From the NCBI GenBank assembly GCA_020632665.1, contig JACKFC010000014.1, forward strand, positions 62,001-126,000: a DNA stretch of 64,000 bases. Reading direction: 5' to 3'. Under the pieces are notes generated by a model. That model did no database searches. It saw only the letters and a program-made list of their open reading frames with translations, and was not told where the DNA came from. Within the stretch, counting starts at the first letter, position 1. Each line of letters starts with the position of its first letter. Positions 17,855 through 26,009 of the stretch are shown here, piece by piece. The DNA comes from Deltaproteobacteria bacterium. GTDB lineage: Bacteria; Myxococcota_A; UBA9042. A program made the translations under genes and the position numbers.

Positions 17855-20800
17855 GCGCGGAGCACCACGCCGATGACGACCGCTTCGGGCCCTACGTGCT
17901 GCACGAGCGCATCGGCGACGGCGGATTCGCCGACGTCTTCGTCGCTGCCCGCGCCGACGGGCGCAAGAAGACCGGCGCGCCGGACCTGGTCATCAAGCGC
18001 CTGCATCGCCACCTCTGCGATCAACCCGAAATGGTCGATATGTTCGTCACCGAGGCACGCGTCCTGGCCGAGCTCGACCACCCGAGCATCGTGCGGATGT
18101 TCGACCTCGAACGGGTCGACGATCGCTGGGCGATGGTCATGGAGCGCATCGACGGCGTCGACGCGGCGCGGATCTTCGATCACGCGATGTCGATCGGTCA
18201 GCCGCTGCCGCTGGTCGGCTCGGTGCAATTGGTGCTCGACGTGGCCGACGCGCTGCACCACGCGCACGAACGCAGCGAACATGTCGAGGGCGAGCCGATG
18301 GGGATCATCCATCGCGACGTGAAGCCGGACAACCTGCTCATCACCTGGGATGGTCGGGTCAAGCTGATCGACTTCGGCTGTGCCAAGGCGACGCTGCAGA
18401 ACCACCTCACGCGACCTGGAATCCGCAAGGGCACGCTGGACTATATGTCGCCCGAGCAATGCCTCGGCCGCACGGTCGACCGCCGCACCGACGTCTTCTC
18501 GCTCGGCGTCGTGCTCTACGAGCTGCTGACGATGACGCGCCTCTACGCCGACGCCTCGGATGCCCGGGTGATGGAGCGAATCGTCCACGAGGTGGCGCGG
18601 CCGCCGTCTTGGATCGACTCGCGCGTCAGCGCCAGCCTCGACCTCGTCGTGCTGCGGGCGCTGGAGAAGCGGCCGGAAGAGCGCTTCGGCTCCGCCGCCG
18701 AGATGGCGCGGGCGTTGCAGTGGTGGCTCGATCGCTACGCCCCGGACCGTGACGGCCGGCGCGAGATCGCCGAGTGGATGCAGGCATACGCGCCCGGTGG
18801 CCCCTCGAGTCGGCTGCAGGAGACGACCGACGCACGGCCGGGCGGAGAACTCGTCCTGCGGCGCAACAGCCCCGAAGCGCTGCGCGGCGTCACCCGGCGC
18901 AGCGCCGTCGGCCCGGTCGACGACGAGGAGGGGCCAGGACGAGGCGACGTGGTCTCGGAGTCGCGCTTCGTCGCCTTGCAGAGCCTGATCGGACGCCGCA
19001 GCAACCTCTCTCCGGAGACGACGCCGATCGTTGGACGCGTCGCATTGCTGCGCGAGATCGAGGCCGCGTTCGAGAGCGGAACCCAGGTCGTCGCGCTGAC
19101 GGGGCCGGCCGGTGTCGGCAAGTCCCGATTGGCAGACGCGTCGTTGCGCAGCGGGCTGCTGGGCAGCCGCAACCTCGGCGGTGGCGTGTGGTGGTGTGCG
19201 GCCGAAGACGTGACCGGCCACGGCCACCTCGCGGCCCGGCTCGGCACCATCCTCGGCGTCGACTGCCCCGACGACGCGGACGACGCCGTCGTGACGATGT
19301 CCCGCGCGTTGGCCGGACGCGGCCCGATGCGCCTCTGCGTCGATGGCGCGGACGGTCTCGGCAGCGATGCGGCGGAGGCGTTGCAGGTCTGGACCATGAC
19401 CGCGCCCGAGCTGGAGCTGATTCTGACCGCCACGGATGCTCCCGACGGTTTCGTCGGCCAGGAATTCGCGGTGCCGCCGATGGATCTGCCGGCGCGGTCG
19501 AGCGTGTTGGTGGGCAGCGAGGCGGCGGATCTCTTCTTGCAGGCGGCGCGCGAGGTCGCGCCCAATTTCAAGATCTCGAGCGAACTCCGCGCACCGCTGC
19601 ACGCACTGCTCCGGGCCCTGGGCGCGATGCCGGCGCCGATGTTGGTGGCGGCGGCGCAGATCGCCGGCGGCGATCCGATGGAAGAGACCCACCGCCTGCT
19701 CGCGCTGCACGGCGCCGTCACCCGCAAGCCGGTGCTGGACCACGACACGCTGGGCGCAGCGTTGACCTGGGTCTGGGACCAACTCGGACCCGACGAACGC
19801 GCCGTCCTCGCGGTGGCGAGCTTGTTCCACGGCGGATTCGATCTGGCCGGAATCACGTCGGTCGCCGGCGCGGTCGAGCCGCCGGTCGAGAATGCCCAGG
19901 CGACGTTGGAGAACCTGCGCCAACGCAACCTGGTGACCTGGTACGAGCCACCCGAGCGGCCGGGCAGCCGGCGGCTGAAGGTGGTGCGCAACGCGCGAGC
20001 CTTCGCCCGCGAGCGGCTTTTGGAGCGCGGCGACGTCGAGCGCGCCCGACGCGCCCACGCCGTGCACTACGTCGGCGTGGGCGACGCACTCGGCGAGGCG
20101 GTTCGGGGTGCCGATGGCGCATCGGCGATGGGCGCGCTCCGTGTCGAGTTGCCGAATATCTCGGCCGTCTTGCACCGCGCGCTGCGCGTCTCGCCGGCCA
20201 CCGAGCGCAGCGCTTCGCGGGCGACCCAAGCCGCGCTGGCGCTCTGGGCCTATACCGACGTCGCCGGCCGCTACGCCGATTTCGTCGAGGTCGGGACGCG
20301 GGTTCTCGAGCACGTCGACGAGCTGCAGCAGGGCGAGCGGGTGCCGCATCGCGCCGAGGCTGCGCTCTGTGTCGCGGTGACCCGGGCGCAGCTGCTGCGG
20401 GCCGATTCGGACCCGACCTCTGCTGCGGCGACCCTCGAGCGAGCCAGGGCCGCTGCGCTCGAGGCCTCGGACGACCGCGGCCTCGCCTGCGTCGCCTGCG
20501 CCAGCGGTGAGTTGCTCCTGGCGCGGAATGCGCCGACGCGCGCCGCGCCGTTCTTCGAGGAGGCCGCCACCGGTGAACCCGACGTCGAGACGGTCGCCGC
20601 GCATGTCGGCTTGTCTGCAGTCGCGCGCTCGGCCCGACAACTCGAGACCGCGATGCGGGCGCTGCAGGACGCGGTCGAGGTCGCGCGACGGCTGCACCTC
20701 TCCCACGCCGAGGCCAAGGCGCGCCTGGCTGCCGGGCAACTGGCGATCGACGTCGATCGCTTCGACGCGGCGCAACGTCAGCTCCGCGCGGCGCTGGCCG

Positions 20801-20994
20801 GTTTCGAGCATTTCGGTGACGAGATCCGCGCCGCGAAGGCGCAGCTCGAGTTGGGGCGACTCGCCTCGATCGAGGGCGACGGGCGCGCGGCGCGGCGGTT
20901 GATCCGTGACGCCATCGCGCGTTTGCAGCGCGTCGGGCGTGACGATCTGGCCCGGCCCTATGCGGCGTTGCTGGGTGAATCGCGCGGCGGGTGA
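17851..20994 (+). CDS. Ser/Thr protein kinase fused to STAND-like ATPase
   Basis: 1047 residues, no membrane segment seen. Residues 13-300 are a complete Hanks-type kinase: glycine loop IGDGGFADVF (21-30), K49, HRDVKPDN (154-161) and DFG (174-176). A linker leads to a P-loop NTPase with Walker A GPAGVGKS (418-425) and an AP-ATPase-like region, followed by helical repeats to the end that resemble TPR or BTAD-type scaffolds. Such proteins are signalling switches expanded in Myxococcota. It is the last gene of the operon with the GMC enzyme. A second protein of the same design lies at 38780-41989. Confidence 0.88.
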   Translation: MSAEHHADDDRFGPYVLHERIGDGGFADVFVAARADGRKKTGAPDLVIKRLHRHLCDQPEMVDMFVTEARVLAELDHPSIVRMFDLERVDDRWAMVMERIDGVDAARIFDHAMSIGQPLPLVGSVQLVLDVADALHHAHERSEHVEGEPMGIIHRDVKPDNLLITWDGRVKLIDFGCAKATLQNHLTRPGIRKGTLDYMSPEQCLGRTVDRRTDVFSLGVVLYELLTMTRLYADASDARVMERIVHEVARPPSWIDSRVSASLDLVVLRALEKRPEERFGSAAEMARALQWWLDRYAPDRDGRREIAEWMQAYAPGGPSSRLQETTDARPGGELVLRRNSPEALRGVTRRSAVGPVDDEEGPGRGDVVSESRFVALQSLIGRRSNLSPETTPIVGRVALLREIEAAFESGTQVVALTGPAGVGKSRLADASLRSGLLGSRNLGGGVWWCAAEDVTGHGHLAARLGTILGVDCPDDADDAVVTMSRALAGRGPMRLCVDGADGLGSDAAEALQVWTMTAPELELILTATDAPDGFVGQEFAVPPMDLPARSSVLVGSEAADLFLQAAREVAPNFKISSELRAPLHALLRALGAMPAPMLVAAAQIAGGDPMEETHRLLALHGAVTRKPVLDHDTLGAALTWVWDQLGPDERAVLAVASLFHGGFDLAGITSVAGAVEPPVENAQATLENLRQRNLVTWYEPPERPGSRRLKVVRNARAFARERLLERGDVERARRAHAVHYVGVGDALGEAVRGADGASAMGALRVELPNISAVLHRALRVSPATERSASRATQAALALWAYTDVAGRYADFVEVGTRVLEHVDELQQGERVPHRAEAALCVAVTRAQLLRADSDPTSAAATLERARAAALEASDDRGLACVACASGELLLARNAPTRAAPFFEEAATGEPDVETVAAHVGLSAVARSARQLETAMRALQDAVEVARRLHLSHAEAKARLAAGQLAIDVDRFDAAQRQLRAALAGFEHFGDEIRAAKAQLELGRLASIEGDGRAARRLIRDAIARLQRVGRDDLARPYAALLGESRGG

Positions 20995-21064
20995 AGCGCT
21001 GCTTGTCGTCGTCCGTTGGGCAGCATAAGGTCACGACGCGTTTTCACGCAGGGAGAGCCACACG

Positions 21065-22093
21065 ATGAAGCAACCCGCAGCCGCACTGGTCCACCTCCTC
21101 GAGCGCCCCGCGACGCTCTTGCTCGCAGCGCTCCTCTTCCCGGCCCTGGCCGGCGCTCAACCGGTCGACAAGACCCTCTGCGTCTTCGATCCCTCGGGCG
21201 CGCACGGCGATATCTACAAGTTCGCCGAGTCGTATCAGGCCGCGGCGCTGGGCTGGGGCGTGCGCTTCAAGCTCAAGCCCTACACCGACGAAGTCGTTGC
21301 GACGCAGGACTTCAAGGCCGGGCAGTGCCAAGCCGTCGTCCTGACCAGCCTGCGCGCCCGGGCCTTCGTCAAGGCCACCGGCAGCCTCGAGGCGATCGGC
21401 GCATTGCCGGACTACGCGATGCTGAAGAAGGTCATCCGCGCGCTCTCGAGCCCGAAGGCGGTCAAGTTGGTGACCCAGGGCGAGCACGAAGCCATCGGCA
21501 TCCTGCCGGGTGGCGCCGTCTACCTGCTGCTCCGCGACCGGGGCAACAACACGATGGCCAAGCTGGCCGGCAAGCGGATCGCGACGCTCACCCACGACAA
21601 GCCGGCGCGGACGATGGTCGACGTGGTCGGCGCCTCGATGGTCGCTGCCGAAGTCGGCACCTTCGCTGGCATCTTCAACAACGGCCGGGCCGACGCTTGC
21701 TACTCACCGGCGACCGCGGTCAAGCCGCTCGAGCTCACCAAGGGCATGGGCAGCAAGGGTGGCATCGTCCGCTACCCGCTGGCGCAGCTCACCTTCCAGC
21801 TGATCGCGAAGAGCAAGGACCTCCCCGAGGGCGTCGGTCAGAAGTCGCGCGAGTGGGTGGCTGGTCAGTTCGACGCCGGACTGAAGATGGCGAAGAAGGC
21901 CGAGGCCGCGATCCCGGGCAAGCTCTGGATCGACATCTCCGCCGCCGACAAGCCGGGCTACGCCGCCAAGTTCCGTGATGTCCGCGTCGCCCTGCGCAAC
22001 AAGGGCGTCTACAGCGGCTCGATCCTCAAGCTGATGAAGCGCGTTCGTTGCAAGGGCAGCAGCGACGCCGAGTGCACCGACAAGCAGGAGTAG
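21065..22093 (+). CDS. TRAP-type periplasmic solute-binding protein (AdeT-like)
   Basis: 342 residues with a Sec signal peptide (hydrophobic 16-30, cleavage near AGAQPVDKT). The mature protein starts KTLCVFDPSGAHGDIYKFAE and contains GILPGGAVYLLLRDRG and then ADACYSPATAV. This matches the putative solute-binding family once called AdeT in Acinetobacter. Two cysteines early and one central may form a disulfide. Its neighbours are a TAtT-like lipoprotein and a DctM-like permease, which supports a role as the binding component of a TRAP uptake system. The ligand is unknown. Confidence 0.8.
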   Translation: MKQPAAALVHLLERPATLLLAALLFPALAGAQPVDKTLCVFDPSGAHGDIYKFAESYQAAALGWGVRFKLKPYTDEVVATQDFKAGQCQAVVLTSLRARAFVKATGSLEAIGALPDYAMLKKVIRALSSPKAVKLVTQGEHEAIGILPGGAVYLLLRDRGNNTMAKLAGKRIATLTHDKPARTMVDVVGASMVAAEVGTFAGIFNNGRADACYSPATAVKPLELTKGMGSKGGIVRYPLAQLTFQLIAKSKDLPEGVGQKSREWVAGQFDAGLKMAKKAEAAIPGKLWIDISAADKPGYAAKFRDVRVALRNKGVYSGSILKLMKRVRCKGSSDAECTDKQE

Positions 22094-22100
22094 GCCACCG

Positions 22101-23123
22101 ATGATCCCGACCCGAAGCGTGGCGCTGCTGGCGCTGCCGGCGCTCGTCTTCGCGACCGGATGTACGGGCTTTCTCCACAGCCAGACCGGCGGAGTGATGA
22201 GCTCCTACGCCGACCGGCACATGATCCCGCACCTGCTGGCCGACGACGATATCGGCATGGCGTGCCAGATGGGCGGGGCGCTCACCGGCTTCGTTGCTTC
22301 GTTCGAGCGCGTTTCGGACCGGCCGGACCTGCCAGTGCTGGTCTCTTACGTCGGCGCTGGGATGTGCGCCGAGGCCGTGGCGCGCGAAGCCGAGCTGCGC
22401 CAGGCCCGCGCGGTGCGGGCGGGACAAGCCAGTGAGGCGAACGACGCCCGGCTCGCCAGCGAGCGTGCCCACCGCGACGCCGCGGCGCGCTTCTACCGGG
22501 CCTTCCAGCGCGCCGAGGCGCGTTGGCCGGGCATCGGCGACGGAGCCTGCCCGACCATCGAAGAGGACGAGCGGGTGCACTTCCTGCTCGGTCTCTCGGC
22601 CGGGATGATGGCGCTGATGCACGATCGCAGCGCGCGTGGCACCGCGGGCGTGCCGATGACCATCCCGATGCGGGTCGCGCGTGCCGCGAAATGCCTCGAC
22701 GACGCTGCGTGGTGGGGTGTGCCGAACGCGCTGCAGGCGGCGGTCTGGATGACGGTTCCGGGCAGCGGGCCGAAGGATGTCGACCCCAAGGTGACGCTCG
22801 AGGCCGCGGCCAAGGTCGGTGACGGCGTCGGGATCCGCCTGGCTCGCGCGCTGCAGGTGATTGCGCTCGCCGGTGCCGGCGACGAAGAGGGCGCGCGCGC
22901 GGCCATCACCGCCCACGGCGAGGCCGTCAAGGCGAAGGCCGCGCCCGCGAAGTGGCGTCTGCTCGACGCCTACGCGCGGGTCCTGACCACGCACGAGGCC
23001 GACCGGATCTGGACCCGCGAGCAAGGTCATCGCGGTCCCACCGACGACTTCGCGGCGCTGCCGGTGAAGCCGGAGGCGCCGTCGGCAGGGGACGAAGAGC
23101 TGATCGAAGGCATCGAGGAGTAG
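22101..23123 (+). CDS. TRAP-associated lipoprotein, TAtT-like
   Basis: 340 residues. A short hydrophobic leader ends in a lipobox (ATGC, Cys21). The remainder is helix-rich with repeated Ala/Arg helices (for example RFYRAFQRAEARWPG and HFLLGLSAGMMALMHD). Both the helical profile and the position between binding protein and permease fit the TRAP-associated TAtT component, an oligomeric lipoprotein with TPR-like helices described in Treponema. Family assignment is by context and general pattern rather than a diagnostic motif. Seven bases separate it from the gene before and four from the gene after. Confidence 0.65.
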   Translation: MIPTRSVALLALPALVFATGCTGFLHSQTGGVMSSYADRHMIPHLLADDDIGMACQMGGALTGFVASFERVSDRPDLPVLVSYVGAGMCAEAVAREAELRQARAVRAGQASEANDARLASERAHRDAAARFYRAFQRAEARWPGIGDGACPTIEEDERVHFLLGLSAGMMALMHDRSARGTAGVPMTIPMRVARAAKCLDDAAWWGVPNALQAAVWMTVPGSGPKDVDPKVTLEAAAKVGDGVGIRLARALQVIALAGAGDEEGARAAITAHGEAVKAKAAPAKWRLLDAYARVLTTHEADRIWTREQGHRGPTDDFAALPVKPEAPSAGDEELIEGIEE

Positions 23124-23127
23124 CGGC

Positions 23128-25440
23128 ATGGCGCGGCGCATCGGCGGCTTCGCCGTCCTGGCACTTCTTTTGTTGCCGCTCGGCCTGAGCGTCGCGCAAC
23201 TCCTGCACGCGCGTTCGTTGGTCTGGGGTGATCAGCTCTGGCCCGGCTACGCGAAGGTGCGTTTGGCCTGCAACGCAGAGCGTGCGGCCGCCGAAGCCGC
23301 CGCGGCGCCGCCCGCTGCGGCACGTGGCGAAGGGGAGCAGGCGGCGCCTGCGGGTGGTGGCGACGACGCGCTGATCGATGACCTGCTCGGTGGCGATGGC
23401 GCGGAAAAGAAGGGCGGCGACGACGCGCTGATCGACGATCTGCTCGGCGAGGGCGACGACGCGGCCAAGGCCGGCGGTGCAGCGGCGAAGGACCCGCTCG
23501 ACGAGCTCCTCGGCGACGACGAACCTGGCGAGGAGGCGGCGGGTCCTGCCGCAGAAGCCAGCGATACCGGCGCCGCAGACGGGCCGGGGGAAGCCTCAGC
23601 GGGGGTTGCGGCGGCCGAGAAAGGGCAGGGCGATGGTGGCGGCGACGATGACCTCCTCGGCGGCGACGATGACCTCCTCGAAGGCCTCGACGCGCCTGCC
23701 TCGGCACCAACGCCCGCCGCTGCGGCGGCTGCAGCGTCGGCGCTCGCGCCCGATATCACGCTCACCGACAGCCAGCGTCGCTTCTGTGCCGTCGAGCACG
23801 CGCTCGGCGAGGTGAACCAGCGCGGCGTCGCGTGGATGCCGCTGATCATGGTCGCGTTGCTGCTGCTCGCGGCGATCATCGCCACCGTCGGACGCCACCA
23901 TATCGCCCTGCGTACCCCGCGGAGCGCGCTCGAGGATCGCGTCTCGACCGCGATGCAGCTCCTCGCCAACGGGATGGTCGGCATCTCGGCGTTCTACAAC
24001 CTCGACATCACATCGGACACCAACCACCAGCTGCAGCAGCTCTGGGTCGGCGGCACGTCGATCCTGGTCCTGATCAACGTGGTGCAATTCGCGCTGCCGG
24101 TGCGCCGCAGCGAGGGGACCAAGACCGGCATCGGCCGCGCCATCGCCGCGATCCCGCTCTACGCGTGGATGGCCGTGATCTCCGGCCTCTACTTCTTCGG
24201 CGTCGAGCATCACCCGGCGGGCATCGCGATCTACCTGCAGAAGATCTCGGCCTTCTCGATCCTCTATATCCAGGTCGGACTCTACCTCTGGACCGGTATG
24301 CTGCTGCGCGACACCAGCCTGGGGCAGCTCTTCTTCGACTTGGTTCGGCCGCTGCGGATGCCACCCGAGCTCTTCGCCGTCTTCGTCGTGATCTGCGCCG
24401 CTGTGCCGACGGCCTACTCCGGTGCTTCTGGCATCTTGGTGCTGGCGCTGGGCGCGACGATCTTCACCGAGCTGCGTCGCTCCGGGCTCTCGCAGCAGCG
24501 GGCGCTCGCAGCCACCGCGATGAGCGGCAGCCTCGGCGTCGTGCTGCCGCCGTGCCTGCTCGTGGTCATCGTCGCCAGCCTGAACCTCGACGTCACCACC
24601 GACGAGCTCTTCCACTGGGGTTGGCGCGTCTTCGGGCTCTCGGTCGGTGCCTTCGCGTTGGTGAGCTGGCTGACCCGCAGCGCGCCGTGGAAGATCTCTC
24701 CAGATCCCGAAGCCGGGAGCCAGATCGGCGCCGCCATGCGCCGGTTGCTGCCCTACGTGGTGATCGCTGTGGCCGTCGTGCTGGCCTACGATTTCGGCCT
24801 CGACGCCGGGCTCGACGAGCACACCGCGCCGTACGTGCTGCCGGTGGCGATGATGCTGCTGGTGCCGTGGGATCGCTTCCGCAACCGTCGCGCCGCGAAG
24901 ACCGGCGACGGCCCGGTCGACCTCTCGGGCGCCACCCGCGCGACGCTCTTCGACACCGGCACCCATATCGGCGCGCTGCTGATGCTGATGGGGCTCTCGG
25001 CCTGCCTCGGCGGCGTCATCGAGCGGTCCGAGATCATCGAGCTCTTCCCGCACGATCTGGGCTCGCCCTATTCGGCGATGGCCGTCCTGATGTTCGTGCT
25101 GGTCCTGATCGGCATGGTCATGGACCCCTACGGCGCCGTCATCCTGGTGAGCGTCACGCTCTACCCGATCGCCAAGGACAACGGCATCCACCCGTTGAAC
25201 TTCTGGATGGTCGCGCTGGTGAGCTTCGAGCTCGGCTACCTCACGCCGCCGGTGGCGCTGAACCACCTGCTGACGCGGCAGGTCGTCGAGACGACCGAGG
25301 CCTTCGACGAGGACGAAGACGACGCGCCGACGGGCACGTTCTTCCAGCGCTACGAGCGCTATATCGTGCCGGCTGCGGTGATGCTGACGACGTTGCTGGT
25401 CGTGGCGTTCGGGCCGCTGCTCTGGGGCGCCCGCGCTTAG
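23128..25440 (+). CDS. TRAP transporter large permease with acidic repeat insert
   Basis: 770 residues. An N-terminal helix (6-26) is followed by a long soluble stretch (about 50-215), then about a dozen hydrophobic helices typical of a DctM-like permease (for example AVPTAYSGASGILVLALGA and VVLPPCLLVVIVASLN). The soluble stretch is very acidic and holds repeats of GDDALIDDLLG (78-88 and 98-107), a related DPLDELLGDDE and a tandem DDDLLGG/DDDLLEG. Two cysteines (C48, C220) flank it. The permease exchanges ions for the periplasmic solute. The first helices may play the DctQ role. The insert is not usual for the family as far as I know. Confidence 0.8.
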   Translation: MARRIGGFAVLALLLLPLGLSVAQLLHARSLVWGDQLWPGYAKVRLACNAERAAAEAAAAPPAAARGEGEQAAPAGGGDDALIDDLLGGDGAEKKGGDDALIDDLLGEGDDAAKAGGAAAKDPLDELLGDDEPGEEAAGPAAEASDTGAADGPGEASAGVAAAEKGQGDGGGDDDLLGGDDDLLEGLDAPASAPTPAAAAAAASALAPDITLTDSQRRFCAVEHALGEVNQRGVAWMPLIMVALLLLAAIIATVGRHHIALRTPRSALEDRVSTAMQLLANGMVGISAFYNLDITSDTNHQLQQLWVGGTSILVLINVVQFALPVRRSEGTKTGIGRAIAAIPLYAWMAVISGLYFFGVEHHPAGIAIYLQKISAFSILYIQVGLYLWTGMLLRDTSLGQLFFDLVRPLRMPPELFAVFVVICAAVPTAYSGASGILVLALGATIFTELRRSGLSQQRALAATAMSGSLGVVLPPCLLVVIVASLNLDVTTDELFHWGWRVFGLSVGAFALVSWLTRSAPWKISPDPEAGSQIGAAMRRLLPYVVIAVAVVLAYDFGLDAGLDEHTAPYVLPVAMMLLVPWDRFRNRRAAKTGDGPVDLSGATRATLFDTGTHIGALLMLMGLSACLGGVIERSEIIELFPHDLGSPYSAMAVLMFVLVLIGMVMDPYGAVILVSVTLYPIAKDNGIHPLNFWMVALVSFELGYLTPPVALNHLLTRQVVETTEAFDEDEDDAPTGTFFQRYERYIVPAAVMLTTLLVVAFGPLLWGARA
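23359..23691 (+). repeat. In-frame repeats encoding acidic DDLL motifs
   Basis: Inside the TRAP permease gene, two near-identical 32-base units begin near 23360 and 23416 and encode GDDALIDDLLG. Further on, a 21-base unit encoding GDDDLLG/GDDDLLE is repeated in tandem near 23640-23680. All units keep the reading frame. The copies differ mostly at third codon positions, so they are fixed repeats, not recent slippage alone. Confidence 0.7.
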
Positions 25441-25455
25441 AAGCCTGGGCCCTTG

Positions 25456-25899
25456 CTACTGGACGTGCGGGTCGAGGATGCGCGCCATGCCGGGGACGGC
25501 CGAGGCGACGTGGTCCTGCGCGCTGGGGCGTAGCTTGTCGTAGAGCTTCTTGACCTGGGTCATCGAGGTCCGGCGGGCCCGTGCGTCGGTCACGCCGAGC
25601 AGGGCGTCGCTGACGCCGCGGGTGTCGCGTTGCAAGTAGGCGCCGAACGAGCCGGACTTGCCGCCCTCGACCCAGCGCTGGTGGTGGCCGTCCAGCGCTT
25701 CGACGAACTCATCGAAGAGACCATTGACGATCTCGCGGATGAAGCCGGGCTTGATCGCCTTGACGACCTTGAACGCGCCCTTGATGGCGATGGCGGAGAG
25801 GCCGGATTTGCGGGCCACCTCGTCGTCGACCAGGCGGACGCACGCGTCGACCAGGCTGGGGCGGAGTTCGGGGGTGCAGAGGGTGTCCTTCAAGCTCAT
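25456..25899 (-). CDS. Small conserved hypothetical protein (DUF6918-like)
   Basis: 147 residues, soluble, mixed charge, no signal peptide. The N terminus MSLKDTLCTPELRPSLVDAC is followed by helices with K/R-rich turns (KGAFKVVKAIKPGFIREIV). I associate this pattern with the DUF6918 family of unknown function, with moderate confidence. The ATG at 25899 is preceded by AGGAGG; an upstream in-frame start at 25959 lacks that support. It is divergent from dnaE2 and shares the 110-base intergenic region that contains a dyad. Tail-to-tail with the TRAP permease, 15 bases apart. Confidence 0.65.
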   Translation of the reverse strand: MSLKDTLCTPELRPSLVDACVRLVDDEVARKSGLSAIAIKGAFKVVKAIKPGFIREIVNGLFDEFVEALDGHHQRWVEGGKSGSFGAYLQRDTRGVSDALLGVTDARARRTSMTQVKKLYDKLRPSAQDHVASAVPGMARILDPHVQ

Positions 25900-25953
25900 G
25901 GCTGCCTCCTTGTTGGGTCGCGGAGTCTGCCGCAGCCCGTCGGCGAGTGATAC

Positions 25954-25965
25954 AGACAAATGTCT
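25954..25965. promoter_or_regulatory. Dyad AGACA-AA-TGTCT upstream of dnaE2
   Basis: Perfect 5+5 inverted repeat in an AT-rich island (25949-25972) inside GC-rich DNA, 45 bases before the dnaE2 ATG and 55 bases before the divergent gene's ATG. dnaE2 is normally an SOS gene, so a LexA-type or other repressor site is a reasonable guess. It does not match a LexA box that I can name with certainty. Confidence 0.4.
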
Positions 25966-26009
25966 TGATTCTGCCGACGCGCCGGTGGTAGAGCGAGGGC
26001 GGAGGTGCC

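Noticed and set aside
17668..20811. Open frame of over 1000 codons on the minus strand, opposite the first kinase
   Set aside because: High GC leaves the antisense frame open; it has no recognisable domain, a biased Arg/His-rich composition, and lies over a clear kinase-ATPase gene.
23359..23691. Repeats resembling a CRISPR or satellite array
   Set aside because: Units keep the reading frame of the permease, have no regular spacers and encode one acidic motif, so they are protein repeats.
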